Assembly (NCBI RefSeq): GCF_003315205.1 | Contig: NZ_QNRR01000018.1 | Location: 1-64,000, forward strand | Reading direction: 5' to 3' | Source of the DNA: Roseimicrobium gellanilyticum | GTDB lineage: Bacteria > Verrucomicrobiota > Verrucomicrobiia > Verrucomicrobiales > Verrucomicrobiaceae | DNA length: 64,000 nucleotides | In this document: positions 54,557 to 63,440 of the stretch, piece after piece | Numbering within the stretch: position 1 is the first letter of the stretch | Layout: the number at the start of each line of letters is the position of its first letter | Notes under the pieces: model-generated | The model's input: only the letters and a program-made list of their open reading frames with translations | Database searches by the model: none | Told to the model about the DNA's origin: nothing | Made by a program: the position numbers and the translations under genes

Positions 54557-54625
54557 GGAGAAGGACGTGAGGAGTCAAGCAAGGGAGGAAGGTCCGTCCC
54601 CCACGTATCCTAACCTCGCAGCCCA

Positions 54626-55258
54626 TCATTGGGGTAAGGCGAGCGAGGATTTCGCAGCTTGCTTCACTTCTGTAGCAATATTGGGACTGCTTGCGATGGA
54701 CTCCAGCCCCTGGCGAGCCGCGGCCTTAACGTCTGCATTCTGCGCACTATGACTGAGCTGCGTCAGGGTCCGAATGTTGATCTTGGCCACATCGATCACT
54801 TGGGAGGCAACTTCCGGTGTGGCAGCACTAACGGCCTTTTCTGCCGCCACTTCGGTAGACGCCACCGTCGCTTTTACTGCTTCGGGTGTCGTGGTAGTCG
54901 ACGAGGTGAGCGCCTCTTGTTTCTTCTTGGCCTCCACGCCCGCCGCAGCCACCGCCCTGTCAGCCGTGATCTTTACAATGCCACTCGTGGCCTCAACCAC
55001 TGCAGACCAGGAAAGCCCACAGATGGCAGCGAAGGTGATAGTTCTTGGGAACTGAGTAGTGTCCGTATTCGCAAGAACGTAGACGCCAGCCGTCGCCGCC
55101 AAACCACCTGCCAGCAGGTACTTGCCTACATCCAGGAGGATGCTGGGCTGCTTGTCGAGATACCCAGGAAAAGTGGCGGCAATCAGCCAGGCAACGAGAC
55201 CGCCAACGACACCGGCAACGAGGACGTAACGCCAATCAGTAGGAGTAGATGCAGGCAT
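54626..55258 (-). CDS. Hypothetical membrane protein
   Basis: The product is 210 aa. Two to three membrane helices occupy the first 90 residues (YVLVAGVVGGLVAWLIAATF; KYLLAGGLAATAGVYVLA; TITFAAICGLSWSAV). The rest is Ala/Thr/Val-rich and probably helical, with TTTTPEAVKATVASTEVAAEKAV and ADVKAAARQGLESIASS. No domain is recognised. The codon choice and lower G+C feel of this gene and its upstream neighbour differ from the flanking genes by eye. Confidence 0.6.
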   Translation of the reverse strand: MPASTPTDWRYVLVAGVVGGLVAWLIAATFPGYLDKQPSILLDVGKYLLAGGLAATAGVYVLANTDTTQFPRTITFAAICGLSWSAVVEATSGIVKITADRAVAAAGVEAKKKQEALTSSTTTTPEAVKATVASTEVAAEKAVSAATPEVASQVIDVAKINIRTLTQLSHSAQNADVKAAARQGLESIASSPNIATEVKQAAKSSLALPQ

Positions 55259-55654
55259 GGTGCAACAGTAGTGAAGTGCTCAATAAATCCGGGCGACCAG
55301 TGCAAAGTTCTGGCCTTTGCCTAGTTGTTCAGGATAACGTCACTCATGGAGTTCGCAGGGCCAGGGTTGGAATGTCGGAACCCTCTGGAGATGGGAGGGG
55401 CAGGTGAGAAAGGGACGCATCAAAGAGCCAGCGCAGCCACGAAGGCTGGGAGAGGCGATTCTGGGCAGGACCTTACCGTCGCAGTAGCCTGAGTGAGAAC
55501 CGGCACACGCCCCAGGCAGCACGGCAGCAAGGGCGGGCTCGTCCCTATCATAAAACAGAAGCCGATTCACAACGGAGCGAACCGGAGCGAGGATGCGGTT
55601 TACCAAGGGTGGCATAAGCATCTCGGAATGGTTGGTAGGATTAAGAATTCGCGC
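55259..55654. other. Non-coding stretch, content unassigned
   Basis: About 400 bases between two minus-strand genes contain no coding pattern that I trust. Overlapping short frames cross it on both strands. I looked for RNase P, SRP and tmRNA signatures and found none convincing. Confidence 0.4.
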
Positions 55655-56305
55655 TCAGCGGGATGGGGTGATTTCCTCGACGGTGACCGACAAGTGTCCA
55701 TGGTTGTTGCCGTAGGTTGGCAGCGACTTGGCTCCACTCTTGGCAGGGTTGCGGAAGCGATTTTCTCCCTGCGTACCGATGCCTCCCGGCCAATCGTTGC
55801 AGAACAAGAACAGTGTGCCGCTCTCCACAGCGTCAAACTCCCGGCACCTCCCGATGACACGTGTGCTCGCTTTCGAATCATCCATGCCGATGGTGGCAAT
55901 CAGGGTGAGGAAGCTCGCCCTGCGACGCTCTTCGCTCTCGTCTTTCAGCACGCGAAGACGCTTGGTCACGCCTGGGCCAACGTAGCGAAACAGATTCCAT
56001 CGACCGGGCGACCTGACACAACGATCAAAGCTCCACCCCAACAAGCCTCTGGCTCCATCAGCCGTGCAGGGGACGACGTCATCTTTATAACATGCCGACT
56101 CTTGGGCCGAGATTCGATACCGCTTCCCCTTCGTAAGCCGAATGGTTGTCTCCACCCAAGGCACATTGCTTGGAACAACAAACGGTTTCCCCAAGCTCGA
56201 TGCTTGATTGAGGACTATCGGCAGCTCAGAACCCATCGTAGTGAGGTTGCAAACACAAAGGAGCACACCGGAGAGAAAGACCCGCAGGGATCCAAGGAAT
56301 GACAT
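55655..56305 (-). CDS. Secreted protein, possible PA-IL-like lectin-fold domain
   Basis: The product is 216 aa from ATG 56305; ATG 56329 is also possible. A signal peptide (LRVFLSGVLLCVCNLTTMGS) leads to a beta-rich domain. The segments TTIRLTKGKRYRISAQ, LTLIATIG, SGTLFLFCNDWPG and YGNNHGHLSVTVEEI follow the order and spacing of PA-IL/LecA-like galactophilic beta-sandwich domains (strand, ligand strand, xxND, terminal NNxGxLxVxV). The match is by eye. The compartment would be periplasmic or outside. The 396 bases downstream carry no gene. Confidence 0.5.
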   Translation of the reverse strand: MSFLGSLRVFLSGVLLCVCNLTTMGSELPIVLNQASSLGKPFVVPSNVPWVETTIRLTKGKRYRISAQESACYKDDVVPCTADGARGLLGWSFDRCVRSPGRWNLFRYVGPGVTKRLRVLKDESEERRRASFLTLIATIGMDDSKASTRVIGRCREFDAVESGTLFLFCNDWPGGIGTQGENRFRNPAKSGAKSLPTYGNNHGHLSVTVEEITPSR

Positions 56306-56762
56306 ACGGAAGCCCATAAGTTTATCCATAGACGTTACGAATCCAGTTTAGTGATCGTCCGGCGATGGCAAGCGATATTTGATCTTTTTTCCATGAAGCC
56401 CCATTCCAAAGCCCCGAAAAACGATGTCCAGCAGTATCCCAAGAGAAACGTCCCCTCTTGAGCACCACCCCGACTTCTCTATTGGTTACGGCGAGGGATG
56501 AGAACCCAGCGTTTTCTTGCCCCATCGGCGTGCAATCCCAGAACACAAATTTCCCGAGCGAAACCGCAGTCCCGTTCTCCGTTGGCGTTCAGGAAGTGAC
56601 AAAGTAAACACGCTCGACAGAAAAATGGGTGTTCGGATCGAATATTCGCATTCCCCCACTTGCGAATCGCCCTTCCCCCTACGTTATTTATTTGTTTATC
56701 GATACGTGCGAAATGCACGAAACACTTCCTGCACCTCGCATTTTCTCCATACACCTTAAATA
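56306..56762. other. AT-richer non-coding region before hypothetical gene
   Basis: The stretch after the minus-strand start holds no gene I can support. The last 60 bases before 56763 are AT-rich (CGTTATTTATTTGTTTATCG near 56682-56702), probably a promoter for the next gene. Confidence 0.4.
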
Positions 56763-57662
56763 ATGTCCAACCTGGCCCGCATCGCCTTTCTGCAGCGACC
56801 TCGCACTGACCAGCTCCTATCTCTGAGCCGGGTGCTTCACGTGATGCAGCGGGTGTTGGTGCTGAAACACTGGCACGATGTGCGCAAGTCCAAGAGCTCA
56901 GGACCTGCGGCCGAGCCGGTGCTTTCCCTCTTGGAGGAGGCCTGCATTGATTCCAGCATGCTCGCAGCGCGTGCCTTGGACGCCTTCTTCACCACACGCT
57001 CGACATATGCCATGCGCGGACATGAACTGGACATCTGCGCCGAACATTTTGGCTATCCACATACCACGGGGTTTTTGAGCAAAGAACGGCGTGAAGAGCT
57101 GGATCGGCACATTGGACATGTGACCATGCTCACGTCGGATGCAGCGTTCCATGCGAGCCTGCGTGAGGATTTGCTTCGTTCACTTGGGCCATCGCGGAGG
57201 TTTGTTGCATGGATACTCGGAACGGAATTTCTGGATGGTGAAGAGGCGATGCGTGAGGAAGCGCAGACGCTGCTGGCAAACCTGCAGTCTGCCGCTGCCG
57301 AAGTGGCTGCACAGACACTGAAACCTGGCACTCTCGAAATGAGCGAGGATGTGGTGAAGGCCACCACGGCGTGCCTGCGCGCGGCAAAGTCCTCCTTTGG
57401 TCCCGTCTTCGCACGACTGATCCGCAACGCGGTGCCCACGAATCCTCCCGTGAAAGGAAAGCTGCCAGGCCTGGGAGCCTACGGCACGCTCACCTTCACC
57501 GGACGACTGGATGATCTCGACCTTCTGCTCAAGGCGCTGTCTGCCATCCAGGCATCACTGGGTGAAAGTTCAGAGTCCATTCGCATCTTGAACTGGCTGC
57601 ATCTCTCGTGGTCGGAACTGCGACGCAAGGTGATACACGGTGCATCGCTCGCGCGGGTGTGA
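56763..57662 (+). CDS. Hypothetical helical protein
   Basis: The product is 299 aa. It is almost entirely helical, with a likely four-helix start (LLSLSRVLHVMQRVLVLKHW) and a central AEHFGYPHTTGFLSKERREELDRHIGHV. The LRSLGPSRRFVAWILGTEFLDGEEAMREEAQTLL and RKVIHGASLARV ends show no known domain. There is no signal peptide or membrane helix. It is convergent with the 874-aa gene, 50 bases away, and its ATG follows an AT-rich promoter-like region. Function is unknown. Confidence 0.7.
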   Translation: MSNLARIAFLQRPRTDQLLSLSRVLHVMQRVLVLKHWHDVRKSKSSGPAAEPVLSLLEEACIDSSMLAARALDAFFTTRSTYAMRGHELDICAEHFGYPHTTGFLSKERREELDRHIGHVTMLTSDAAFHASLREDLLRSLGPSRRFVAWILGTEFLDGEEAMREEAQTLLANLQSAAAEVAAQTLKPGTLEMSEDVVKATTACLRAAKSSFGPVFARLIRNAVPTNPPVKGKLPGLGAYGTLTFTGRLDDLDLLLKALSAIQASLGESSESIRILNWLHLSWSELRRKVIHGASLARV

Positions 57663-57712
57663 TAAGCACCTGAAGGGGACACCAGCCCCCAAAAGGATGC
57701 TTTGAATTTCCT

Positions 57713-60337
57713 TCAATGTCCGACGGTACTCGTTTCGTCCGACGGAGAGGCATCCGGCACCTTCCAGGCGCCATCGTCGTACCACTCCAGCCCCAGCGGA
57801 GCGGCCATGGTGTACTTTTTCTCCGTCTCCAGAGGAATCTGCAGCGCCTGGGCGAAGTCGCGGTCATACGCTGCAAAGAACATTTCCAGCTCGTCGGAGA
57901 TGTCGTACGGGTAGACCATGAAACAGACGAGGCGCTTCTCTTCAGAAATGGCTATCAACTGCCTTCCAACGACACGGCCTGCACTGTCCCGGGCATAGAC
58001 CACCTGCTTGTTGGCCTCCAGGGCATTGGTAATGGCTGAGTATTGATTGCAGGCTCCCGCCCCAAGGCAGGAGCGGCCGTAGTCTCCCATGCGCAAGATC
58101 TCCTGAGGATCCTGCTCCACAGAAATCGTAACCTCCCCGAGCTTTGGGAACTGTCGTTTCCTGGTGAATCCGCCGATCCATAAGGCCGAGGTTGGTGAAG
58201 GGAGGGTACCAAGCCAATGACGGTTTGCTGGATGATGCTCTTTTGGCGCCGGCAAACCTTCAAGGTGTTTCCTCACAAGCGAGCGACCCTTCCGCCGATT
58301 TTCATCAAGTGTATGCAAGAACAAAACGGTATCCCCGCTTGCGCCGGTGTGTGTGAAAATTGGAAACATCAGCTTCAGTTCGCGCTGCACCAACTCCTGC
58401 AAGACCTCCAGGGCCAGCCGCGCCCACGCCTGAAGGAGTTCCACACGGTCGGCCTCAACCAGGTGCGGCGGTTGCGGCTTGGTGTTCGCGAGATGAGCCC
58501 GCAGGCGCTCCTTGATATCCAGGCCGTGTATTCGTCCGAGCGAAGCAGCTTCCACCATGATCGCCAGTTCCTTCAGCGAGCACGTTTCGGCATTGCAGGT
58601 CACCAGCGGATGAGCAGCAAAGACGTCCGCCACCCTCTTCGCAGCTTCTTTTTTCAGCAACCCCAGCAGCCGGAAGGCCTTCACAAATGCGCGCGGTTCC
58701 CTCAGCAAAAAGAAGAGGCACGCTCTCCTGCCAATCGGCGGGATCCAACCCGCACCGGCCCGCATGTCATACGCAAAGTCGAATGACCGCTCCACCTTCT
58801 TGGTCGCACTGAGCAACCTTGTGAGGTGGGTCGCAATCTTCTGGCGCTGCTCCGGCCAAAAACAGGGCAGTAACCGGAACAGCAAATCTCCGCGCAGAGC
58901 GGAATCGATGGTCTGCGCATTCCGCAGTGCATGCGCCCATTGGATGGCATCCCTGCCGATCTCGGGTTCGGTCTCAGCGCGTTTCGCATCGAAACCATAT
59001 TGCAGCAGGCTGATGATTTCCCTTCGCGAACGTTTGTTCTCCCAGCGATTGCGTTTGCACCCATGCCTTGCGAATTGGAGGATTTCCTTCCAGTGCTCAC
59101 GCAGCAACGCCCAGCGTCCAGGCATGTATTTTGCATCCTCTTCTCCAAAACTGGCAATCCAGAGGTAGAGCTTGATCGCCACCGTCGCAGTCCAGCTCCT
59201 TCGGGTGATACACCGCAGCATCTCCCACGCTCCGGGATAAAGTGATGCTGTCTTCCAGAGTTCACCGGCAGTGAGCGGTGCCATGTTCCACATCTTCGCG
59301 AAAGCCGCGAGCCGCGTGGCACTGGGGCAGCACTCCACCTTGGCGATATCCTGCACAAAGTGCCCTGTTTTCTCCGCCAGATGGAGGGTACCCGCAAGCC
59401 ATCTCCATGGGAGGCCCTTTACCAGACCATCGACGGCCCATCGCAACCTTGCCGCCATGTCCAGGGGCTTGGAGATATGCAGCACGGTGGCGATCAGCCG
59501 ATGGGTACCAGGCTTCGGAGTGTGCTTCCAGCCATCCAATTGCAGAATCGTATCCAGCAACAACCTGGCGTGGCCAGTTTGCTCGATTGGCAGCAGCGCC
59601 ATCCATTGAGCGCCGGCCACCCCGTGAGATACGAGACGGCACAGATCACCTTCTTCCTGAAGAAGGATCGGCAGGCTCAGAAACTGAGCCTGCATCTTCC
59701 GGATGTCCTCCCACAATACGTCCCCGGATACAAATGGCAGCAACCTTCGCGCGAAACGCGCATCCCACCCTGCATCGCGCATGTCCAACGCCTTGCCAAA
59801 ACGCGCCAGGGCAAACACATCCGGGCAGAATGCCCCGTCCCTCTCGGGCGAGAGCTTCTCAGCGGAGGCCGGCAGCACGCGCTGCTTCACCAAGGGCGCG
59901 ATAGCCTTGTTCCAGTGGTGACTCATCTCCACCAGCCAATGGCGCAGCACCTCACGATCGGAAATCCACGGACGCGCATCCCTGCCTTCTCCGAATCTCG
60001 GAGTCCAGCAAGGTCCACGCCCTTCAGACGATGGAACAAGGGCCAGGATACGGAGCAGCGAGGTCAGAGTAGCGACATCCCGTTTGGCACCTGCCAGAGC
60101 CTGCCAATCCTGCGCCAGAGGGAAGGCGCTGGTGGAGTGCAAACGCAAGGGCGCCTTGTCCAGAGGTCGTCGGACGACGCAGACAGGCGCATGAGATTTT
60201 TGGGAGCGCGGCACTTGAGGGGATGCCAGCTCAAGAAGGTCTAGCCGTCCGGCATCACGCAGGAGCGGCGGGCACATAGGATGCATAGGTAAGTCAAAGT
60301 CAGGTGCACATGGAAGGGAGCGCCGGGACATGAGCAT
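57713..60337 (-). CDS. Large protein of unknown function with conserved C-terminal block
   Basis: The product is 874 aa; several early ATGs (60289, 60280) are alternatives. Residues about 75-680 look like repetitive helical segments rich in Leu/Trp/Arg, for example LRILALVPSSEG and WALLREHWKEILQFARHG, perhaps HEAT-like. A Cys/Gly/Asn-bearing block lies at about 735-800: ILRMGDYGRSCLGAGACNQYSAITNALEANKQVVYARD, then GRVVGRQLIAIS. The SxCL...C...Y...N...NK arrangement looks conserved but I cannot assign it. The end (PLGLEWYDDGAWKVPD) is aromatic. No signal peptide or membrane helix is evident. It is convergent with the preceding hypothetical gene. Function is unknown. Confidence 0.7.
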   Translation of the reverse strand: MLMSRRSLPCAPDFDLPMHPMCPPLLRDAGRLDLLELASPQVPRSQKSHAPVCVVRRPLDKAPLRLHSTSAFPLAQDWQALAGAKRDVATLTSLLRILALVPSSEGRGPCWTPRFGEGRDARPWISDREVLRHWLVEMSHHWNKAIAPLVKQRVLPASAEKLSPERDGAFCPDVFALARFGKALDMRDAGWDARFARRLLPFVSGDVLWEDIRKMQAQFLSLPILLQEEGDLCRLVSHGVAGAQWMALLPIEQTGHARLLLDTILQLDGWKHTPKPGTHRLIATVLHISKPLDMAARLRWAVDGLVKGLPWRWLAGTLHLAEKTGHFVQDIAKVECCPSATRLAAFAKMWNMAPLTAGELWKTASLYPGAWEMLRCITRRSWTATVAIKLYLWIASFGEEDAKYMPGRWALLREHWKEILQFARHGCKRNRWENKRSRREIISLLQYGFDAKRAETEPEIGRDAIQWAHALRNAQTIDSALRGDLLFRLLPCFWPEQRQKIATHLTRLLSATKKVERSFDFAYDMRAGAGWIPPIGRRACLFFLLREPRAFVKAFRLLGLLKKEAAKRVADVFAAHPLVTCNAETCSLKELAIMVEAASLGRIHGLDIKERLRAHLANTKPQPPHLVEADRVELLQAWARLALEVLQELVQRELKLMFPIFTHTGASGDTVLFLHTLDENRRKGRSLVRKHLEGLPAPKEHHPANRHWLGTLPSPTSALWIGGFTRKRQFPKLGEVTISVEQDPQEILRMGDYGRSCLGAGACNQYSAITNALEANKQVVYARDSAGRVVGRQLIAISEEKRLVCFMVYPYDISDELEMFFAAYDRDFAQALQIPLETEKKYTMAAPLGLEWYDDGAWKVPDASPSDETSTVGH

Positions 60338-60646
60338 GCCTTATGGCATAGCTCTGCCGGACGTGGATGACTGCGGACGATCTGCCGCAATCCAGAATCA
60401 TGAGTCGGCTGCTCGCGCCTCACATGGCGCGGACACAGCCTTCCCTTTTCAAGCGTTGCGGGTCTTTAGCCGCAACTGCTTGATGCACCAAAACTGAAGC
60501 TGTGCATCGAGTAGAACATGAGCAGAGATTGCCACAGCTTTGCGCTATTGCAAGGGCATCGATATTGCCGCGGCAGGAGTAAGTCAGTCCGGAGTCCCCT
60601 GAAGTGGACACAGAAAAGCTTTCTCATTCCACCGCTCCCGGCTTGC
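60338..60646. promoter_or_regulatory. Leader with two hairpins before the flavoprotein operon
   Basis: No gene is supported in this 309-base gap between divergent units. One stem pairs GTTGCGG (60455-60461) with CCGCAAC (60470-60476), extendable by AAGC/GCTT with one bulge. A second pairs GATGCAC (60482-60488) with GTGCATC (60502-60508) around a 13-base loop. They are adjacent, about 140 bases upstream of the flavoprotein start. They could be an RNA leader or regulator sites. No U-tract follows, so they are not simple terminators. Confidence 0.45.
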
Positions 60647-62374
60647 ATGGATGCTCAAGGCGCGAAAGACTGTTGGATGCCAGACGCTCCCTCCCGGCTC
60701 AACCCAGTTTTCCTGCGCCTTTATCGCGCCGGGATACTTGTGGCCATTGCCTGGCTCATGCACAGCCAGCATCGCTGGTTCATGGCACAGGAGGGCAGCA
60801 CCCTGGATGTCTCCCGTATCCGTGACTTTTATCCCAATGCGGCATCCCTCGGACCGCGGGATCCCGACACGGGCGTGCAGCGGGTGCTGGACGGGTCCGG
60901 TATTGTGCTGGGCATGGTGGCGCAAACCACGCCTCTCTCTGACAAGATCATTGGCTACTCCGGGCCCACGAATACGCTCATCGCCTGTGACGCGCAGGGA
61001 AAGGTCATTGGCGTGCGTGTGCTGCGCAGCGATGACACACCGGATCACATGGCGGAGATCATTCGCCACCGTCCCTTTTTCAATTCCTTCAAGGGACTCA
61101 AGCTGGGCGATACTTCCAGCCGTCCCAAGGTTGATGCGGTAAGCGGAGCCACCCTGACCAGTACTGCGATAGCGGAAGGCGTGTTGCGACGTCTCGGCCA
61201 GCAGGGAACCTCGCTGCGCTTTCCTGATGCCATCACGCTGGAGGAAGTGAAGACCCTGGTACCCGAAGCCGCGACACTGACACCGGCCAAAGACCGTGCC
61301 GGTATGCAGGATGTCAAAGATACCGCGGGCAAAGTCCTCGCCCTGGTTACGCGCACCTCTCCAGCCAGTGACGCCATTGTGGGATACAAGGGGCCCGCGG
61401 ATACACTCATGGTGCTGGACCCTGCAGGTGAAAAGCTGGTGGGCATCCGCCTGCGCAAGAGTTTTGATACCAAGGACTATGTCGCAGATATGGCAGCGGA
61501 CAGCTACTTCATGAATCTCTTCAACGGGATGAGCATGCAGAAGCTGGGCACGCTCGATTTCGCGGAAGCCAAAGTGGAAGGCGTATCCGGAGCCACGGAA
61601 ACCAGCTGGGCACTTGCCGAAGGACTGAAGCGTCGCGCCGCGCAACTCGCCACCGCAGCCACGCCCGCGCCACCATGGTACACGCGCATCACCTGGAAAG
61701 CAGCGGACTGGGGGATGCTGGTGGTGCTCATCGTTTCACTGCTCATGACTTTCACTTCCCTGCGTGGGAAGCGCTGGATGCGCTGGGTGCATCACGCGCT
61801 GCTCATCGGCTATGCCGGCCTCTTCAGCGGCGCCATGATTTCGCAGGGTCTGTTTGTGGGCTGGGCAAGGCACGGGGTTGCATGGCAATCGGCACCCATG
61901 CTCGTGCTCGTGGCGGCCCTGGCATTGATCACTCCCTGGCTGTGGCGCCGTGGCTTCTACTGCCACCACTACTGCCCGCATGGAGCGCTGCAGCAGGTGC
62001 TGGCGCATCGCTTGAAATGGCAGCTCAAGGTACCGCACAAGCTGGGCAAGGCGCTGGAGAAGGTGCCGTGGCTGTTGCTCATCTTCATCCTCGTAGTCGC
62101 CATGTTCGGACTCGAGGTGAATGTGAATGCGCTGGAGCCCTTTGATGCGTGGCTGTTCCGCGTAGCAGGCTGGGGCACGATCACCGTCGCCATAACAGGA
62201 CTGGTGGCCTCGTTATTCGTCCCCATGGCGTATTGTCGTTATGGATGCCCCACAGGCGCGCTGCTCAAGTTTGTGCGTTATGCAGGTCATGGCGACGCCT
62301 TCGGGAAACGCGACGTTGCAGCGCTGGTGCTGGTCTTCGCCGCCGTCGGCATGCTCTACATCTCTCGCATGTAG
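60647..62374 (+). CDS. NosR/RnfG-like membrane flavoprotein with two FMN-binding domains and CxxxCP motifs
   Basis: The product is 575 aa from ATG 60647; ATG 60677 is also possible, and the frame upstream of 60647 is not membrane-like. A first membrane helix (RAGILVAIAWLMHSQHRW) is followed by two periplasmic FMN-binding domains. Each ends in a flavinylation motif: VSGATLTSTAIAEGVL near residue 165 and VSGATETSWALAEGLK near residue 315, with the covalent FMN on a Thr or Ser. About five membrane helices follow, with two cytosolic CxxxCP motifs (CHHYCPHGALQQV; CRYGCPTGALLKF). This is the NosR/NirI-type layout, predicted to move electrons across the membrane. A 4Fe-4S ferredoxin domain is not evident, so it is shorter than NosR. 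The adjacent ApbE gene would attach the FMN. Confidence 0.88.
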   Translation: MDAQGAKDCWMPDAPSRLNPVFLRLYRAGILVAIAWLMHSQHRWFMAQEGSTLDVSRIRDFYPNAASLGPRDPDTGVQRVLDGSGIVLGMVAQTTPLSDKIIGYSGPTNTLIACDAQGKVIGVRVLRSDDTPDHMAEIIRHRPFFNSFKGLKLGDTSSRPKVDAVSGATLTSTAIAEGVLRRLGQQGTSLRFPDAITLEEVKTLVPEAATLTPAKDRAGMQDVKDTAGKVLALVTRTSPASDAIVGYKGPADTLMVLDPAGEKLVGIRLRKSFDTKDYVADMAADSYFMNLFNGMSMQKLGTLDFAEAKVEGVSGATETSWALAEGLKRRAAQLATAATPAPPWYTRITWKAADWGMLVVLIVSLLMTFTSLRGKRWMRWVHHALLIGYAGLFSGAMISQGLFVGWARHGVAWQSAPMLVLVAALALITPWLWRRGFYCHHYCPHGALQQVLAHRLKWQLKVPHKLGKALEKVPWLLLIFILVVAMFGLEVNVNALEPFDAWLFRVAGWGTITVAITGLVASLFVPMAYCRYGCPTGALLKFVRYAGHGDAFGKRDVAALVLVFAAVGMLYISRM

Positions 62375-62398
62375 AGCGGCAGCAATGCAATTCCGACC

Positions 62399-63388
62399 AT
62401 GCTCCGCGGACGCAAACTTCTGAAGCTGCTGATCATGACGGCCACGATGACCGTGGTGCTGTTCTTGATTCCCGACTGTCCCCGGAACAACCGCCTGCCT
62501 CAGGCCAGCGGACCCACCATGGGAACAAGCTGGCATCTTACTCTTGCAGAAGGCAACACGGAGACTGCCTCCAAGATGGTGCAGTCGCGGCTGGATACCC
62601 TAGAAGCCCTGTTCACGAACTGGCGAGAAAACTCTGCGGTGTCGCGCTTCAATGCTTCACGCAGCACCGACTGGCAGGCTGTACCTCGCGAACTGGCTGA
62701 AGTGATGATCTTCGCGCAACGCCTCAGCAAGGAGACGCATGGTGCGTTTGATGTGACCGCATCGCCACTCATCGAACTCTGGGGATTCGGCGTGAAGAAA
62801 TCGACACACGCTATTCCTGCCGATGACGCCATTGCCGCAGCGAGGGCACGCGTGGGCTGGCAGAAGGTCGAAGTGCAATTGGATCCACCGATGCTGCGCA
62901 AGGCGCAGGCAGATGTAGAAATCAATGTCTCCGGTCTGGTGGAGGGATATGCCGTCGATGATCTCGTGAAGCGACTTCATGACACAGGCCACCCAAACTT
63001 CCTTCTGGATGTGGGCGGTGAACTCTACGCCAGCGGCATGAAGCCTGACGGCTCACCGTGGCAGGTGGGAGTGCAACAACCTGACGCGGACAAGGGTGTG
63101 GTGACCGGCGCGGTGCCACTGCAGGACAAGGCTCTCTCCACCTCCGGCACCTATCAGCAGTTCTTCGAGATCGATGGAAAGCGCTACCCACATGTGCTGG
63201 ATGCACGCACCGGTCGCCCGGTGACTCACTCGCTGGTTTCGGTGTCCGTGATTTCCAACTCTTGCTTTGAGGCGGACTCATGGACTACGACCCTGCTCAT
63301 TCTCGGGCTGAAGGAAGGCAAAGAAACCGCCGCGAGGCTTGGAATTGACGCGTTGTTCATCGAGCAAGCAGGAGCACATCCCCGGTAA
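62399..63388 (+). CDS. apbE: FAD:protein FMN transferase
   Basis: The product is 329 aa. ApbE attaches FMN from FAD to a Thr or Ser of SGATxx-type sites in periplasmic proteins. A membrane/signal segment (LLIMTATMTVVLFLIPDC) starts the chain; it has no clear lipobox, so a lipid anchor is uncertain. Family blocks are TMGTSWHLTL, then ITLEALFTNWRENSAVSRFN-like start of the substrate domain, NVSGLVEGYAVDDLVKRL, and NFLLDVGGELYASG. LSTSGTYQQFFEIDGKRYPHVLDARTGRPV holds the metal-binding Asp/Thr. It begins 24 bases after the flavoprotein gene, whose two SGATxTS sites are the obvious substrates. Confidence 0.93.
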   Translation: MLRGRKLLKLLIMTATMTVVLFLIPDCPRNNRLPQASGPTMGTSWHLTLAEGNTETASKMVQSRLDTLEALFTNWRENSAVSRFNASRSTDWQAVPRELAEVMIFAQRLSKETHGAFDVTASPLIELWGFGVKKSTHAIPADDAIAAARARVGWQKVEVQLDPPMLRKAQADVEINVSGLVEGYAVDDLVKRLHDTGHPNFLLDVGGELYASGMKPDGSPWQVGVQQPDADKGVVTGAVPLQDKALSTSGTYQQFFEIDGKRYPHVLDARTGRPVTHSLVSVSVISNSCFEADSWTTTLLILGLKEGKETAARLGIDALFIEQAGAHPR

Positions 63389-63440
63389 GAGCATTGGTCA
63401 GATGCATTGACGTGCCGTGGATTTTCGCTACGGAAACCCG

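Noticed and set aside
55340-55655. Possible RNase P or SRP RNA in the non-coding stretch
   Set aside because: I looked for RNase P core segments (GGAAAGTCC, ACAGAAA) and the SRP GGAAG-GCAGCC loop on both strands and found no convincing match; the ACAGAAGCCG-like piece alone is not enough.
56322-56546. Small 74-aa minus-strand frame
   Set aside because: No ribosome binding site, conserved motif or neighbour supports it; it is left as non-coding.
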